DNA of 64,000 nt from Hoeflea_A sp965249925 (GCA_965249925.1 OZ252260.1:1550001-1614000); one strand, 5' to 3'; shown: positions 1 through 8,702, numbered from the stretch's first letter. Numbers and translations: made by a program. Notes: a model not told the origin generated them from the sequence alone.

Positions 1-3000
1 TGAACTGCGGTATGTCGAAGGAGACCGTCCCGCGGCCTTCCCCGTCGAGATCGATCATGCCGGAGTAGAGCGACACCAGGCGTTCCTTGGGCGCATTGCC
101 CTGAACCGCCGGTCCCGGCCCGTCGCCGCCGCTGCGAATGCGGCCGGCCACGCCGAGCGAGCCATCGATCAGCCGGCCGTAGAGGTCGCGCATCTCGACG
201 CCCAGGCGGCGCTGCCCGAAATACCAGTCGACCGGATCGGGCGGTACATAACGGGTCAGGTTGAGGATGCCGACATCGACGGCCGCGACGACGATCCGCG
301 CCCGGCCGTCATTCGAACCGTTGACCGTTACCGGGATGTCGAGAGTCGTCTGCGGGCGGATCCGGTCCGGTGCGTCGAGCCGCACCTCGAGTGCGCGGTT
401 ACCCGGGTCGACACCCAGCCACTGCACACCGACGGCCCGCGCCGGCAGCCGTGACGCACTGCTGTCGCCGGGCCGGATCAGTGTCGCCGTGACATAGGCG
501 CCGGCGCCCCAGTCGGTCCCCACCGGGAGGGCGATCTCGGTACCCTCCACCGGCACCGACGCGGTGATCACATCGCGCAGTCGCTCGTCGGCCACCGTGA
601 CCAATACTTCGCCGGCAAAACGCGGCGAGATCTGCAGCCGCGCCGTTTCGCCCGGCCGGTAGCGATCCTTGTCGAGGGCGATTTCCAGTCCGTCCGGCGT
701 TTCCGTCGAAGCGGCGCTGACGTACCAGCCGGCGGTGAACTCGACGCTGCTCGCCGGGCCGTTCGCATCGGCGGTCTCCACGTCGAGCCGGTAGCGGCCC
801 CAGCCGACCGCAACCGCGATTTCGCCGCCATCGGCGGTCACGTCGAGGCTGCCGTCCCGCACCAGCGTTGTGTATTCCACCGGCTCGAATCGCCATCGGT
901 TGTTCTCCCGGTACCACTGGTAATCGCGTTCGATGCGCAGCAAGGACCATTTGAGCCCGGAGGCCGGCCGCAGCGCTCCATCCGGCGCGACGGCGATGAC
1001 CCGGAAACCGGCGGTGCCGTTTTCGCCGATCCGTTTGTCCTCGAACTGCGGCTTGATACCGATCATCATGCCGGCCGGGCGCACCGGCATCGAGACGGTG
1101 CGTTCCACCGCGCGGCCGCCGGTCTCGCGCAGCCGCACCGCCAGGTTCGCCGTCAACGGTTGAGTGGTCGCCGGCAACGCGCCGATGCTGACATCGATGG
1201 TCGCTTCGCCTCGAGCATCCAGAACGGGCAGCGGGCCGAGCGGGATTTCTTCGGCGATTGCCTCCTCGTCCGACAGTCCGAACTCGAAACCCGGATGGCC
1301 GGGCCGGTCGCGCACGGTTTTCAACCGGAGGTCGCCTTCCAGCGCCAGGCCGGCAGCGGGAGCACCGTAGAGGAAGCGTCCCTCTACCGCGACCGGGGCG
1401 GTCTCCCCTGACACCAGGGGCCGATCCGGCACGACGAGATCGAATTCAATGCGGTCGGGACGGAAATCCTCGACCAGGAAACGTGTTTCGGCCAGCGCCG
1501 CATTGTCGGGATCGACGTGGACGCGCACCGTCCAGGCGCCGTGCATGGCGTTGTCGGGAAGCGCGAGAGCGAGGGCATAGCCGCCGGCCGGGCCGCCGTC
1601 GCGTACCAGCCGCCGCTGTTCCTTGCCGTCCGGGCGCTGTACGACGAACGTCAGCGGGAGGCCGCCGATCGCCACCGCCGCGTCGTCGCGCGCCAGCGCC
1701 GTCAGATGTACCGTCTCGCCGGCGCGGTAGATGCCGCGCTCGGTAAAGGTATAGATGTCGATCGGACCGGGCGCCGGACGGCCGGTCACGCCGCGGTCGG
1801 AAAAATCGAACCCGGCGGCGGTCATGTCGAGAAACACGAAATCGCCGTCGTCGCCGTCGGCGGTCACAACAGCCGGAGCCAACCCTGCCTTGCCGCGCAG
1901 CAGGCCGGGTGCGAAACGTGCCCGGCCGTCGGCATCGGTCACGGCGCTGCCCAGTACCTCGTTGTTGCGGGCGATCAGGGACAGGTTCACCCCGGCAGCC
2001 GGCCTGGCACTCGCCAGCGAGCGGGCGAAGACGTTCAGTCCGTCGGTGCCGCTGAGCGTGGTCAGGCCGATATCGGAAACGACGAGCCACTGGGTCGCCC
2101 GCGGATCCCAGGTCCTGTCCTCGGTATCGGCGACCTTGGCGAGCAGCACGTAAACCCCGGGCCGTCTGTCCGGCACCGCTTCGTCTATCGGAAAGCTGGT
2201 AGTGGTCTCTCTGTTGAGGTCAGAGGCAACTTCGAGCGTCCCCTGCCAAACGAGTTCACCGAGCGAATCGCGCACACGCTGCGCATCGTAACCGTCGAGT
2301 TGGCGAAGAAACCGCGACTCCGTCAGAACCGGCGCCAGCGACCGGTCGCCGATGCGATAGAGTTCGATATCGACGGCCGGAGCGTTGACGGAAATCACCG
2401 GCACACCGCGCCGGGCGCTGCCAGGCAGAACGAAATTGTCGCCCGTGAAGCGGACGGATGGCGCCCGGTCACGCACATAGGTCTCGATCGTCACCGGCGC
2501 TTCCAGGGTTTCGCCGACGGCCGACGGCAGCCCGGCGCGCAGGGTCAGCCGGTAGCTGCGACCGTGGTCGAGACCCGCCGCACAAATCTGCTCGCCCTGC
2601 GCCGTGACGGTGTCTGCGGACCGGCCGTCCAGCCTAAGGAAACTGCGGTAATCGACGCCGGCGGCAACCAGCGGATCCGACAGGCGCACACAGATCCGCG
2701 CTTCGTTGCTGTCGGCATCCACAGTGTGATCGACAACGCGAAATCCCTTGCGCGCCCGCAAATCGCGATAGTCGGCCAGCACCTGGGGCGCGTCCACCAG
2801 GCCCAGGCTTTCCTTGTAGGCTTCCAGCGCCGCTCGATAGTATTCGCGCTGTTCCAGCGCCTTAGCGAGCAGGTCCAGCGCCTCGGCCCGTAGCGCAGCG
2901 GTGCGCGACAGACGATAGGCATTGAGCGCCGCGGCGGTCGCATCGCGCTGTGCATCCGCGACGAACCGGCCGTCCTGATTGATGCCGAGGCTGGCGCGCG

Positions 3001-3541
3001 AGACCGCGAGCCACAACCGGGCATCCGACGGATCGATCGGCAACGCCGTGCGGAGCGCGTTGGCGGCCTGGCGATAATCACCGCGCGCCGATGCCAGTCG
3101 TGCCGCCTCACGCAGTTCCCAAAGGCCTGCGTCAATCGGCTTCGGCCCGATCGCGTTGCGCATGGCCCGCGCTTCCGCGGCGAGACCGTCGGAGACGAAG
3201 TCGAGCGGCGGCGGCGCGCCGAGATCGGGTTCGTCGGAAGCCCGGACCACCCGGCCGGCGACCGCCCCCTGGAAGGGTTGTGTCGCACCGTAGTCCGACT
3301 TCAGGAAACACCAGCGGGCGCTGATGTTGTAGGTGAAGGCGCGGCATTCGCGGTCGGCCAAGCAGACGGCCTCACACTGATCCAGAGACAGGTCCCTTTC
3401 GGCCCGCAGGTCGAAGCCGTAATAGTCGGCATTTTCGAATGTCTCGATCTGACGCGTTTCCGCCGCGTTACCGGAGATTGCAATTGTGGCGCCCACCGTC
3501 ATCGCGGCGACCGCTCCGACCAACCGTTGCCAAGGTCTCAA
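1..3541 (-). CDS. Alpha-2-macroglobulin family protein with N-terminal PAN/Apple domain (partial, C-terminus off window)
   Basis: The frame is open from a TTG start (codon 3541-3539) to the window edge, about 1,180 codons. GGGAGG lies five bases upstream of the TTG. Residues 1-27 look like a signal peptide. Next comes a PAN/Apple module with the usual four cysteines (DQCEAVC, DRECRAF, ARWCFLK), a TPR-like helical stretch, then long beta-rich MG domains with the bacterial A2M phrases IYTFTERGIYRAGETV-like and RIVVAAVDVGILNLT. Bacterial A2Ms are periplasmic protease traps, often partnered with PbpC. The thioester CxEQ motif normally lies further downstream, so its presence cannot be judged here. 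The family assignment is firm; whether it is a thioester type is unknown. Confidence 0.88.
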   Translation of the reverse strand, partial: MRPWQRLVGAVAAMTVGATIAISGNAAETRQIETFENADYYGFDLRAERDLSLDQCEAVCLADRECRAFTYNISARWCFLKSDYGATQPFQGAVAGRVVRASDEPDLGAPPPLDFVSDGLAAEARAMRNAIGPKPIDAGLWELREAARLASARGDYRQAANALRTALPIDPSDARLWLAVSRASLGINQDGRFVADAQRDATAAALNAYRLSRTAALRAEALDLLAKALEQREYYRAALEAYKESLGLVDAPQVLADYRDLRARKGFRVVDHTVDADSNEARICVRLSDPLVAAGVDYRSFLRLDGRSADTVTAQGEQICAAGLDHGRSYRLTLRAGLPSAVGETLEAPVTIETYVRDRAPSVRFTGDNFVLPGSARRGVPVISVNAPAVDIELYRIGDRSLAPVLTESRFLRQLDGYDAQRVRDSLGELVWQGTLEVASDLNRETTTSFPIDEAVPDRRPGVYVLLAKVADTEDRTWDPRATQWLVVSDIGLTTLSGTDGLNVFARSLASARPAAGVNLSLIARNNEVLGSAVTDADGRARFAPGLLRGKAGLAPAVVTADGDDGDFVFLDMTAAGFDFSDRGVTGRPAPGPIDIYTFTERGIYRAGETVHLTALARDDAAVAIGGLPLTFVVQRPDGKEQRRLVRDGGPAGGYALALALPDNAMHGAWTVRVHVDPDNAALAETRFLVEDFRPDRIEFDLVVPDRPLVSGETAPVAVEGRFLYGAPAAGLALEGDLRLKTVRDRPGHPGFEFGLSDEEAIAEEIPLGPLPVLDARGEATIDVSIGALPATTQPLTANLAVRLRETGGRAVERTVSMPVRPAGMMIGIKPQFEDKRIGENGTAGFRVIAVAPDGALRPASGLKWSLLRIERDYQWYRENNRWRFEPVEYTTLVRDGSLDVTADGGEIAVAVGWGRYRLDVETADANGPASSVEFTAGWYVSAASTETPDGLEIALDKDRYRPGETARLQISPRFAGEVLVTVADERLRDVITASVPVEGTEIALPVGTDWGAGAYVTATLIRPGDSSASRLPARAVGVQWLGVDPGNRALEVRLDAPDRIRPQTTLDIPVTVNGSNDGRARIVVAAVDVGILNLTRYVPPDPVDWYFGQRRLGVEMRDLYGRLIDGSLGVAGRIRSGGDGPGPAVQGNAPKERLVSLYSGMIDLDGEGRGTVSFDIPQF

Positions 3542-3584
3542 TGTCGCCTCCCATTGCCCGTGCGCTGCCGCGACTATAGCGGCA

Positions 3585-3599
3585 TTGTTCGAAGAACAA
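3585..3599. promoter_or_regulatory. Short palindrome TTGTTC-N3-GAACAA upstream of the A2M gene
   Basis: A 6+6 bp inverted repeat lies 44 bp upstream of the TTG start of the macroglobulin gene. It could be an operator or a small hairpin. It does not match the alphaproteobacterial LexA spacing, and no regulator can be named. Confidence 0.35.
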
Positions 3600-3672
3600 A
3601 CCACAGCGCGATCTGCCGATCCGGTCGGAATCGACGGATTTGCTCAGGCAACAGAAGAAAACGGATTATTTG

Positions 3673-3700
3673 ATGACCGGCGCCGTCCGCGGCCGGTCAT
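3673..3700 (-). terminator. Hairpin downstream of the dksA-like gene
   Basis: ATGACCGGC and GCCGGTCAT form a perfect 9-bp stem with a 10-nt loop, 19 bp past the stop of the dksA-like gene. On the minus strand it is followed by AT-rich sequence, not a clean U tract, so it is a possible but imperfect terminator. Confidence 0.4.
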
Positions 3701-3718
3701 CGATCGCGCAGCGAGCAT

Positions 3719-4036
3719 CTATTCCATGCAATGACGGCATTTCACCGCGTATGGCACGGCGTTCAATCGTGCCTCGGAAATCTCGTTGCCGCAGGCCAGG
3801 CAGATGCCATAGACATTGTTTTCCATGCGCTTCAGCGCCGCGTCGATAGCGCTGACCTCTTCCTGACCGGCCAGGCCCTGCGCTTCGAAGACCTCGTCGA
3901 GTTCGCGTTCCGTCGCGCGCTCCTCCACATCGGGGCTGACTGGATCGTCCAGCCAGTCCTCCAACTGCGTCAATCGCTGCATCAGTTCTTCTCGCCTGCT
4001 GATCAGGCGCTTGCGGTAGCTTTCCACATCGATCAT
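3719..4036 (-). CDS. TraR/DksA-family zinc-finger protein
   Basis: This is a 105-residue protein. A coiled-coil-like helical N-terminal half (residues 1-75) precedes a four-cysteine zinc finger near the C-terminus: CLAC, then 17 residues, then CRHC. DksA-family proteins enter the RNA polymerase secondary channel and adjust transcription with ppGpp. At 105 residues it is shorter than housekeeping DksA (about 140-150) and resembles the short, stress-associated DksA/TraR relatives. It starts 15 bp after the stop of the Crp/Fnr regulator on the same strand, so the two are probably co-transcribed. Residues between the coiled-coil arms include DDP rather than the classical DxxDxA tip, so canonical DksA activity is uncertain. 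Confidence 0.82.
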   Translation of the reverse strand: MIDVESYRKRLISRREELMQRLTQLEDWLDDPVSPDVEERATERELDEVFEAQGLAGQEEVSAIDAALKRMENNVYGICLACGNEISEARLNAVPYAVKCRHCME

Positions 4037-4051
4037 GCCATCAGTCCAGTC

Positions 4052-4738
4052 TTATGCGGCGCGTTCGGCCAGTTCGCGAAGTCTGTTCGGCTTGTTGACA
4101 CAGACCCGCTGCTTGTTGGGCAGATGAATCACGCCCTCTAAGCGCAGTTTTGTCAATGTCCGACTGACTGTCTCGATGGTCAGGCCCAGAAAATCGGCAA
4201 TATCGGAACGACTCATCGGCAGGCTGAAACAGGTCATGCACTCCCGGTCCTCACCCACCCGATCGAGCAGCGTCACCAGGAACGACGCCACCTTTTCGGT
4301 CGCCGATTTGCGGCCGAGCATGATGAAATGTTCCTGCATGTTTTTCATCTCGGCCGCCGCAAAACGCAGCAACAGACTGCCGAACTCGGGTTCTTTCCCG
4401 AAAGAGGCGTTGAACGCGTTCTTGTGGTGGACCCGCAATTTGACATCGCATACCGCCTCACAGTCGCTATGATAAAGACGGTCGTGGCTCAGCCCGACGA
4501 TGTCACCCGGGTAACCGAACGACAGCACCTGGCGGCGGCCGTCGCACAGCAGCTTGGAGGTCCGCACCACACCCTCCAGGATCTCGTAAATGAAGTCGGC
4601 TTCGTCGCCGTCGTGAAACAGCGAGTGACCGTCGGACAACTGGGTGACATGGCAGAGCCGGTCGGACTCCGCGGCAAGGACCGGTGTCGAAATCAGTTCG
4701 GCATTCTCAAAAATGTTTATCGGCGATGTTACATACAT
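4052..4738 (-). CDS. Crp/Fnr-family transcriptional regulator (FixK-like)
   Basis: This is a 228-residue regulator with a cyclic-nucleotide-binding-type beta-roll, a dimerisation helix and a C-terminal winged helix. The recognition helix reads GLTIETVSRTL, giving the E-x2-S-R contacts that make FNR-class proteins read TTGAT half-sites. No N-terminal cysteine cluster like that of FNR is present, so it should not carry the oxygen-labile Fe-S cluster and is more FixK/DNR-like. I chose the ATG at 4738 because GGAGG sits seven bases upstream; an upstream ATG at 4777 has no such site. It lies next to a two-component pair and upstream of a dksA-like gene. TTGA-N6-TCAA sites in front of neighbouring stress genes suggest its targets. 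Confidence 0.88.
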   Translation of the reverse strand: MYVTSPINIFENAELISTPVLAAESDRLCHVTQLSDGHSLFHDGDEADFIYEILEGVVRTSKLLCDGRRQVLSFGYPGDIVGLSHDRLYHSDCEAVCDVKLRVHHKNAFNASFGKEPEFGSLLLRFAAAEMKNMQEHFIMLGRKSATEKVASFLVTLLDRVGEDRECMTCFSLPMSRSDIADFLGLTIETVSRTLTKLRLEGVIHLPNKQRVCVNKPNRLRELAERAA

Positions 4739-4944
4739 CGGAAAACCTCCGCCCATGATTTTCTGGTTGGATGCCATTAGAACGGACGCAAGTATCGTGC
4801 TTATCCTTGTCGTGTATCGGTATGTATCAGATCGTATCTATCGTCGGATGGGCCCATACACTATAAGTTGGAATCGGCGCCCCGGACCGCTGACGGACTC
4901 TTGGGCCGAACCGAGACACTCCGCAGCCTGACCGAGACGCGCAT

Positions 4945-5697
4945 TTGTCAGCAGAAGCCAAAACAATTGTCGTTGTCGATGACGAACCTCAGGTCCGTCT
5001 GTTGCTGCGGCGTTGCCTGGAAACCGACAACTATCGCGTGCTGGAAGCGGAAAACGGAGCGGCGCTGGACCGGCACCTGCAACACGCCCAAGTCGATCTG
5101 ATCACCCTCGATCTCTCACTGGGTTCGGAGGACGGCCTGACGATTGCCAGCCGGCTCCGCGCCAAATCGGAGGTTCCGATCATCATCGTTACCGGAAAGG
5201 GTGATGTGATCGATAAAGTGGTGGGCCTGGAAATGGGCGCGGACGACTATATCTCCAAGCCGTTCCATGTCCGAGAGGTGCTGGCGCGCGTGCGTTCCGT
5301 GCTGCGTCGCAGTGCCGGCCGGTCCTGTAAGCCAGCCGAAATCCTGCAAACCGAGCCGTCATCCGATTCCGACGAAATTCTGCATTTTTGCGGTTGGATC
5401 GCACATCCGTCGCGGTTCGAACTGACCGATTCAGACGGTGACGTCCACGCCCTCACAACCAGCGATTTTAATCTGCTGATGATATTTCTGCGCAGCCCCA
5501 AGCGGGTGCTGTCGCGTGACCAGATCATGGACCGGCTGAACGGCCCGAAATGGACCCCATATGACCGCACCATCGACAATCAGGTGGCCCGGTTGCGCAA
5601 GAAGATAGAACCGGATCCGGCCAACCCGAGCATCATCAAGACGGTCCGCGGCGTCGGCTACACATTGACCTGCGATGTGGAGAGAAAGGCTGAGTGA
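4945..5697 (+). CDS. OmpR/KdpE-type response regulator
   Basis: This 250-residue protein has a receiver domain (residues 6-120: acidic D12/D13, phospho-acceptor D56, lysine K105 in SKPF) and a C-terminal winged-helix DNA-binding domain ending RGVGYTL. It starts at TTG with only a weak ribosome-binding site. Its stop is 6 bp from the stop of the convergent hybrid histidine kinase, and the Crp/Fnr gene is divergent upstream. It may be the output partner of that kinase, but this is inference; FixJ in the classical FixLJ pair has a LuxR-type domain, so this would be a different arrangement. A TATAAG element near 4861 may be part of its promoter. Confidence 0.88.
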   Translation: MSAEAKTIVVVDDEPQVRLLLRRCLETDNYRVLEAENGAALDRHLQHAQVDLITLDLSLGSEDGLTIASRLRAKSEVPIIIVTGKGDVIDKVVGLEMGADDYISKPFHVREVLARVRSVLRRSAGRSCKPAEILQTEPSSDSDEILHFCGWIAHPSRFELTDSDGDVHALTTSDFNLLMIFLRSPKRVLSRDQIMDRLNGPKWTPYDRTIDNQVARLRKKIEPDPANPSIIKTVRGVGYTLTCDVERKAE

Positions 5698-5703
5698 TCG
5701 ATT

Positions 5704-7248
5704 TTACGAATGCGCAAACGCCAGCGCCTCGCGTAGCCGCCGCGCCAGTTCCTGCTGCCGGTACGGTTTTCTCAGCAGGCTGACGGCGTGCTCCGACAGT
5801 TTGTCGGAATGCACCAGGTCCTCGGCGTAGCCTGACGTGAGCAGAATCGCCACGCCCGGATGGTCGCTCCGCACCGAATCGGCGACTTCATAGCCCGATA
5901 CGCCACCCGGCATGACCAGATCGCTGAACACCAGGTCGATTCCCGGCGTGTCCTGCAAACGCGCCATGGCCTCATTGCCGTTTTTCGCCGATACCGTGCG
6001 ATAGTTCAGCACCTTGAGACGCTCCAACGTCAGGCGCATGACCTTCGGGTCGTCCTCGACAACCAGAACCAGTTCGCCCTTGCCGATGAGCGAATCGTCG
6101 CTGAGCAGATTGAGTTCGTTGGAATCCACTCCGGCGGGTGCGTCGTGGCGGGGCAGGTAGATATTGACCGTCGTGCCGAAGCCCTCTTCCGAATAAATCG
6201 TGACATTGCCGCCCGACTGCTTGGCGAAACCATAGACCATCGACAATCCCAAACCGGTACCGCGCGATGCCTGCTTGGTGGTGAAGAACGGCTCGAACAC
6301 CCGCTGCAGAACCTCGTCGGCCATGCCGTTGCCGGTATCCGAAACGGAAATACGCACATAGTCGCCCGGATGCACGTCGACCTCGCGGGCCGCGTAATGC
6401 GCGTCGATCGTGGCATTGCGCGTCTCGACCATCAGGCGCCCGCCACTCGGCATCGCGTCGCGTGCGTTGACCGCGAGGTTCAACAGCGCCGTCTCGACCT
6501 GCGCCGGATCGACCCGGGTCGTCCACAATTCGTGCAACATCGAGGTGCCGTATTCGATATGCCCACCCAAAGCCCGTTTGAGCATGCTGGAGATTTCGCC
6601 AATCAACTGGTTGATCTGCACCACCTCCGGCTGCAGCACACTGCGCCGCGCAAAAGCAAGCAACTGATTTGTCAGGCCGGCACCCAGATCGGCGGCTGCC
6701 CGTGCCTCGCGCAGAAGCTCCAGATGCTGCGGCAACTCCAACTGCATCTCCAGAAGTTCCAGGTTGCCGGTGATGACCGTCAGCAAATTGTTGAAATCAT
6801 GGGCGATGCCGCCGGTGAGTTGGCCGATCGCTTCCATGCGCTGCGACCGCGCCAACACCCGCTCTGCTTCCTTACGCGCTGTCAGATCGTGAATAATGCC
6901 GCAATACAAAACCGTGCCGCTGTCGCTGAATTGGCCGACCGACAGATGCATCGGGAATTGCGCGCCGCTTTTTTTGAGCCCCTGAACCTCGCGACCGATG
7001 CCGATGATGCGGGCTTCCCCGGTCTCCTGATAGTGTCGAAGATAGGAATCGTGTTCGTCTGCCCATCGCTTGGGCATCAGCATACTGATATTGTTGCCGA
7101 GCATTTCCGCTTCGCCATATCCGAACAGAGTAGATGCCGAGCGGTTGGCGGACCGGATCATGCCGTCGGTGTCGATGGTAATGATCGCATCGACCGCGGC
7201 ATCCAGCAGGGCCTGCAGATGGGTCAGTTCGTTCGGCGCTTCAGACAT
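5704..7248 (-). CDS. Hybrid sensor histidine kinase with FixL-like PAS domain and C-terminal receiver
   Basis: This is a 514-residue soluble kinase. Residues 8-125 are a PAS domain closely like the FixL haem PAS: His66 in DEHDSYL, Arg86 in IIGIGRE and FPMHLSVG follow the FixL pattern, where the equivalent His binds haem and the Arg contacts O2 or a propionate. The second FixL arginine is replaced by His72, with Arg71 beside it. A HisKA domain (GGIAHDFNNLL, His near 150), an HATPase domain and a receiver (Asp near 441 in FSDLVMP) follow. The start at 7248 is preceded by AAAGGAAG. A longer reading to 7437 would cross the promoter region. The kinase call is firm; haem binding is a prediction. 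Confidence 0.88.
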   Translation of the reverse strand: MSEAPNELTHLQALLDAAVDAIITIDTDGMIRSANRSASTLFGYGEAEMLGNNISMLMPKRWADEHDSYLRHYQETGEARIIGIGREVQGLKKSGAQFPMHLSVGQFSDSGTVLYCGIIHDLTARKEAERVLARSQRMEAIGQLTGGIAHDFNNLLTVITGNLELLEMQLELPQHLELLREARAAADLGAGLTNQLLAFARRSVLQPEVVQINQLIGEISSMLKRALGGHIEYGTSMLHELWTTRVDPAQVETALLNLAVNARDAMPSGGRLMVETRNATIDAHYAAREVDVHPGDYVRISVSDTGNGMADEVLQRVFEPFFTTKQASRGTGLGLSMVYGFAKQSGGNVTIYSEEGFGTTVNIYLPRHDAPAGVDSNELNLLSDDSLIGKGELVLVVEDDPKVMRLTLERLKVLNYRTVSAKNGNEAMARLQDTPGIDLVFSDLVMPGGVSGYEVADSVRSDHPGVAILLTSGYAEDLVHSDKLSEHAVSLLRKPYRQQELARRLREALAFAHS

Positions 7249-7277
7249 CGCTTCCTTTACAACGCGTTTCTGGCGGA

Positions 7278-7325
7278 TTGATGCACATCGACCGGCGCTG
7301 TTGCAAACGCTTTGATCTGGCTCAA
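7278..7325. promoter_or_regulatory. FNR/FixK-type site(s) between the hybrid kinase and VIT gene
   Basis: TTGATCTGGCTCAA at 7312-7325 fits TTGA-N6-TCAA perfectly. A second, one-mismatch copy (TTGATGCACATCGA) lies at 7278-7291. For the rightward gene, a class II position (-41.5) would put the -10 near AAGATA at 7349-7354, a sensible location. The pair sits between divergent starts at 7248 and 7385 and could serve both. Confidence 0.65.
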
Positions 7326-7384
7326 CCCTCTCGCCGCCATTCTCGCCGAAGATAGCGGACACCATCCCGGGTGACGAGACAATC

Positions 7385-8104
7385 ATGATTGAGCATGGCC
7401 ACAGCCCACGAGAGGTCAGAGAAAGGATCGACCGCAAGCCTGGACCCGGCTACCTGCGCGACTTTGTCTATGGCGGTATCGACGGTGCGGTGACAACCTT
7501 CGCGATCGTTGCCGGCGTCAAGGGCGCCGGGTTCTCGCATCTGGTGATCATCGCCCTCGGCATCGCCAATGTGCTTGCCGACGGATTCTCCATGGCGGCG
7601 GGGAACTATTCGGCGACCAAGACCGAAATCGATAACGTCAAGCGGTTGCGCGAAATCGAAAAGCGCCACATTCGCCAGGTCCCGGAGGGCGAGCGCGAAG
7701 AGGTCCGCCAGATCCTGCGCAAAAAGGGACTTAAAGGTCGGCTGCTGGACGAGGCCGTCACGGCCATCACGGCGGACGAAAAGACCTGGGTCGATCTGAT
7801 GCTGGTTGATGAGTACGGCACGCTGCCCGATCATCCGCGACCGATCAACACCGCGTCAGCCACGTTCTGCGCCTTTCTGCTGTGCGGTTTGATTCCGCTG
7901 TCGCCTTTCCTGCTGAGCGCGACCTCGCCCTTTGTGCTGTCGATTATCATGACCGCCGTGACCTTTTTTGCAATCGGTGCGCTGAAAAGCCGCTGGGCTC
8001 TGACGTCGTGGTGGCGGTCGGGTGGCGAAACGTTGCTGATCGGCGCGGTGGCGGCAGCGATCGCCTACATCGCCGGCACCTGGATCGGTGCGATAACCGG
8101 CTGA
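7385..8104 (+). CDS. VIT1/CCC1 family transporter-like membrane protein
   Basis: This 239-residue protein has the VIT/CCC1 layout. A first membrane segment carries DGAVTTFAIVAGV (about residues 33-45), and a second GIANVLADGFSMAAGNY. A long charged cytoplasmic helical region (about 80-145) is rich in Glu/Arg, like the metal-binding domain of VIT1, and three hydrophobic segments follow to the C-terminus. Family members move Fe2+/Mn2+ out of the cytosol; bacterial substrates are mostly inferred. It is preceded by a perfect TTGA-N6-TCAA box and followed 43 bp later by the host-attachment-like gene in the same direction, suggesting joint expression in the stress island. Confidence 0.85.
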   Translation: MIEHGHSPREVRERIDRKPGPGYLRDFVYGGIDGAVTTFAIVAGVKGAGFSHLVIIALGIANVLADGFSMAAGNYSATKTEIDNVKRLREIEKRHIRQVPEGEREEVRQILRKKGLKGRLLDEAVTAITADEKTWVDLMLVDEYGTLPDHPRPINTASATFCAFLLCGLIPLSPFLLSATSPFVLSIIMTAVTFFAIGALKSRWALTSWWRSGGETLLIGAVAAAIAYIAGTWIGAITG

Positions 8105-8147
8105 TTGAACATGGCGCATTTTCACCCCAAAATAGGACGGATACCTC

Positions 8148-8594
8148 GTGAAAACGGTGATCGGAATGAAGCCCACGAAAACCTGGATCCTGATCGCGAA
8201 CGGCAGCGGCGCGGGCATGGTTGAGCACACAGGTCCCGGCAAGGGCCTCTCCTTGCTGGACATGACATGGACGGCGGAACCGGTGGCCGAGTTCTCAGAC
8301 AAGCCGGGCCGATCCTTCAAGCGTGTCGGACCGACACGCCATGGTCTGCAGTCAGCCGGTGTCGAGCAAAACGAGGCTTTTGCCCGCACCCTGGCCGCCG
8401 ATCTTTGGGAACTGCGCAGCCAGAACCGGTTCGACCGCCTGGTTATCGTTGCGCCGCCCGGGTTGCTCGGCAACCTGCGCAAACAACTGCCGGAGCCACT
8501 CAAGGCCGATATCACCGCCGAGATTCCCAAGGATCTCACCAATGTTCCGGCGACCCGGCTGCCGGAGCATCTTTCGGCGGTGCTGGCCGTCTGA
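8148..8594 (+). CDS. Host-attachment / baeRF-like protein
   Basis: This 148-residue protein resembles the 'protein required for attachment to host cells' family (baeRF group, related to release-factor eRF1 domains). It begins with the strand KTWILIANGSGAGMVEH, has the internal HGLQSAGVEQNEAFARTLAADL segment and the strand LVIVAPPGLLGNLRKQL, and ends in the family-typical TNVPATRLPEHL. The GTG start at 8148 has AGGACGG upstream; an internal ATG at 8166 has none. The true biochemical role of the family is unknown; baeRF proteins have been proposed to act on ribosomes under stress, which would fit its position between VIT and Hsp20. Confidence 0.75.
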   Translation: MKTVIGMKPTKTWILIANGSGAGMVEHTGPGKGLSLLDMTWTAEPVAEFSDKPGRSFKRVGPTRHGLQSAGVEQNEAFARTLAADLWELRSQNRFDRLVIVAPPGLLGNLRKQLPEPLKADITAEIPKDLTNVPATRLPEHLSAVLAV

Positions 8595-8603
8595 ACATCC
8601 GTC

Positions 8604-8617
8604 TTGATCCATCTCAA
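8604..8617 (+). promoter_or_regulatory. FNR/FixK-type site upstream of hsp20
   Basis: TTGATCCATCTCAA fits TTGA-N6-TCAA perfectly. If centred at -41.5, the -10 falls at GATAAT/TAATCT (8637-8644), a good match. It lies 86 bp before the Hsp20 ATG. Confidence 0.7.
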
Positions 8618-8702
8618 AACACCTGTCACCGGTGTCGATAATCTGCCGAACAACCGGCTCCCGCGGGTGCCGGTTGCGCAGCATGGATTAAGGAGATGAT
8701 CG

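Noticed and set aside
3585..3599. LexA box
   Set aside because: The half-sites are GTTC then GAAC with a 3-bp gap, not GTTC-N7-GTTC or GAAC-N7-GTTC.
5704..7437. Longer reading of the hybrid kinase to 7437
   Set aside because: It would run through the divergent promoter region and overlap the VIT start; the ATG at 7248 has a good ribosome-binding site and begins just before the PAS domain.
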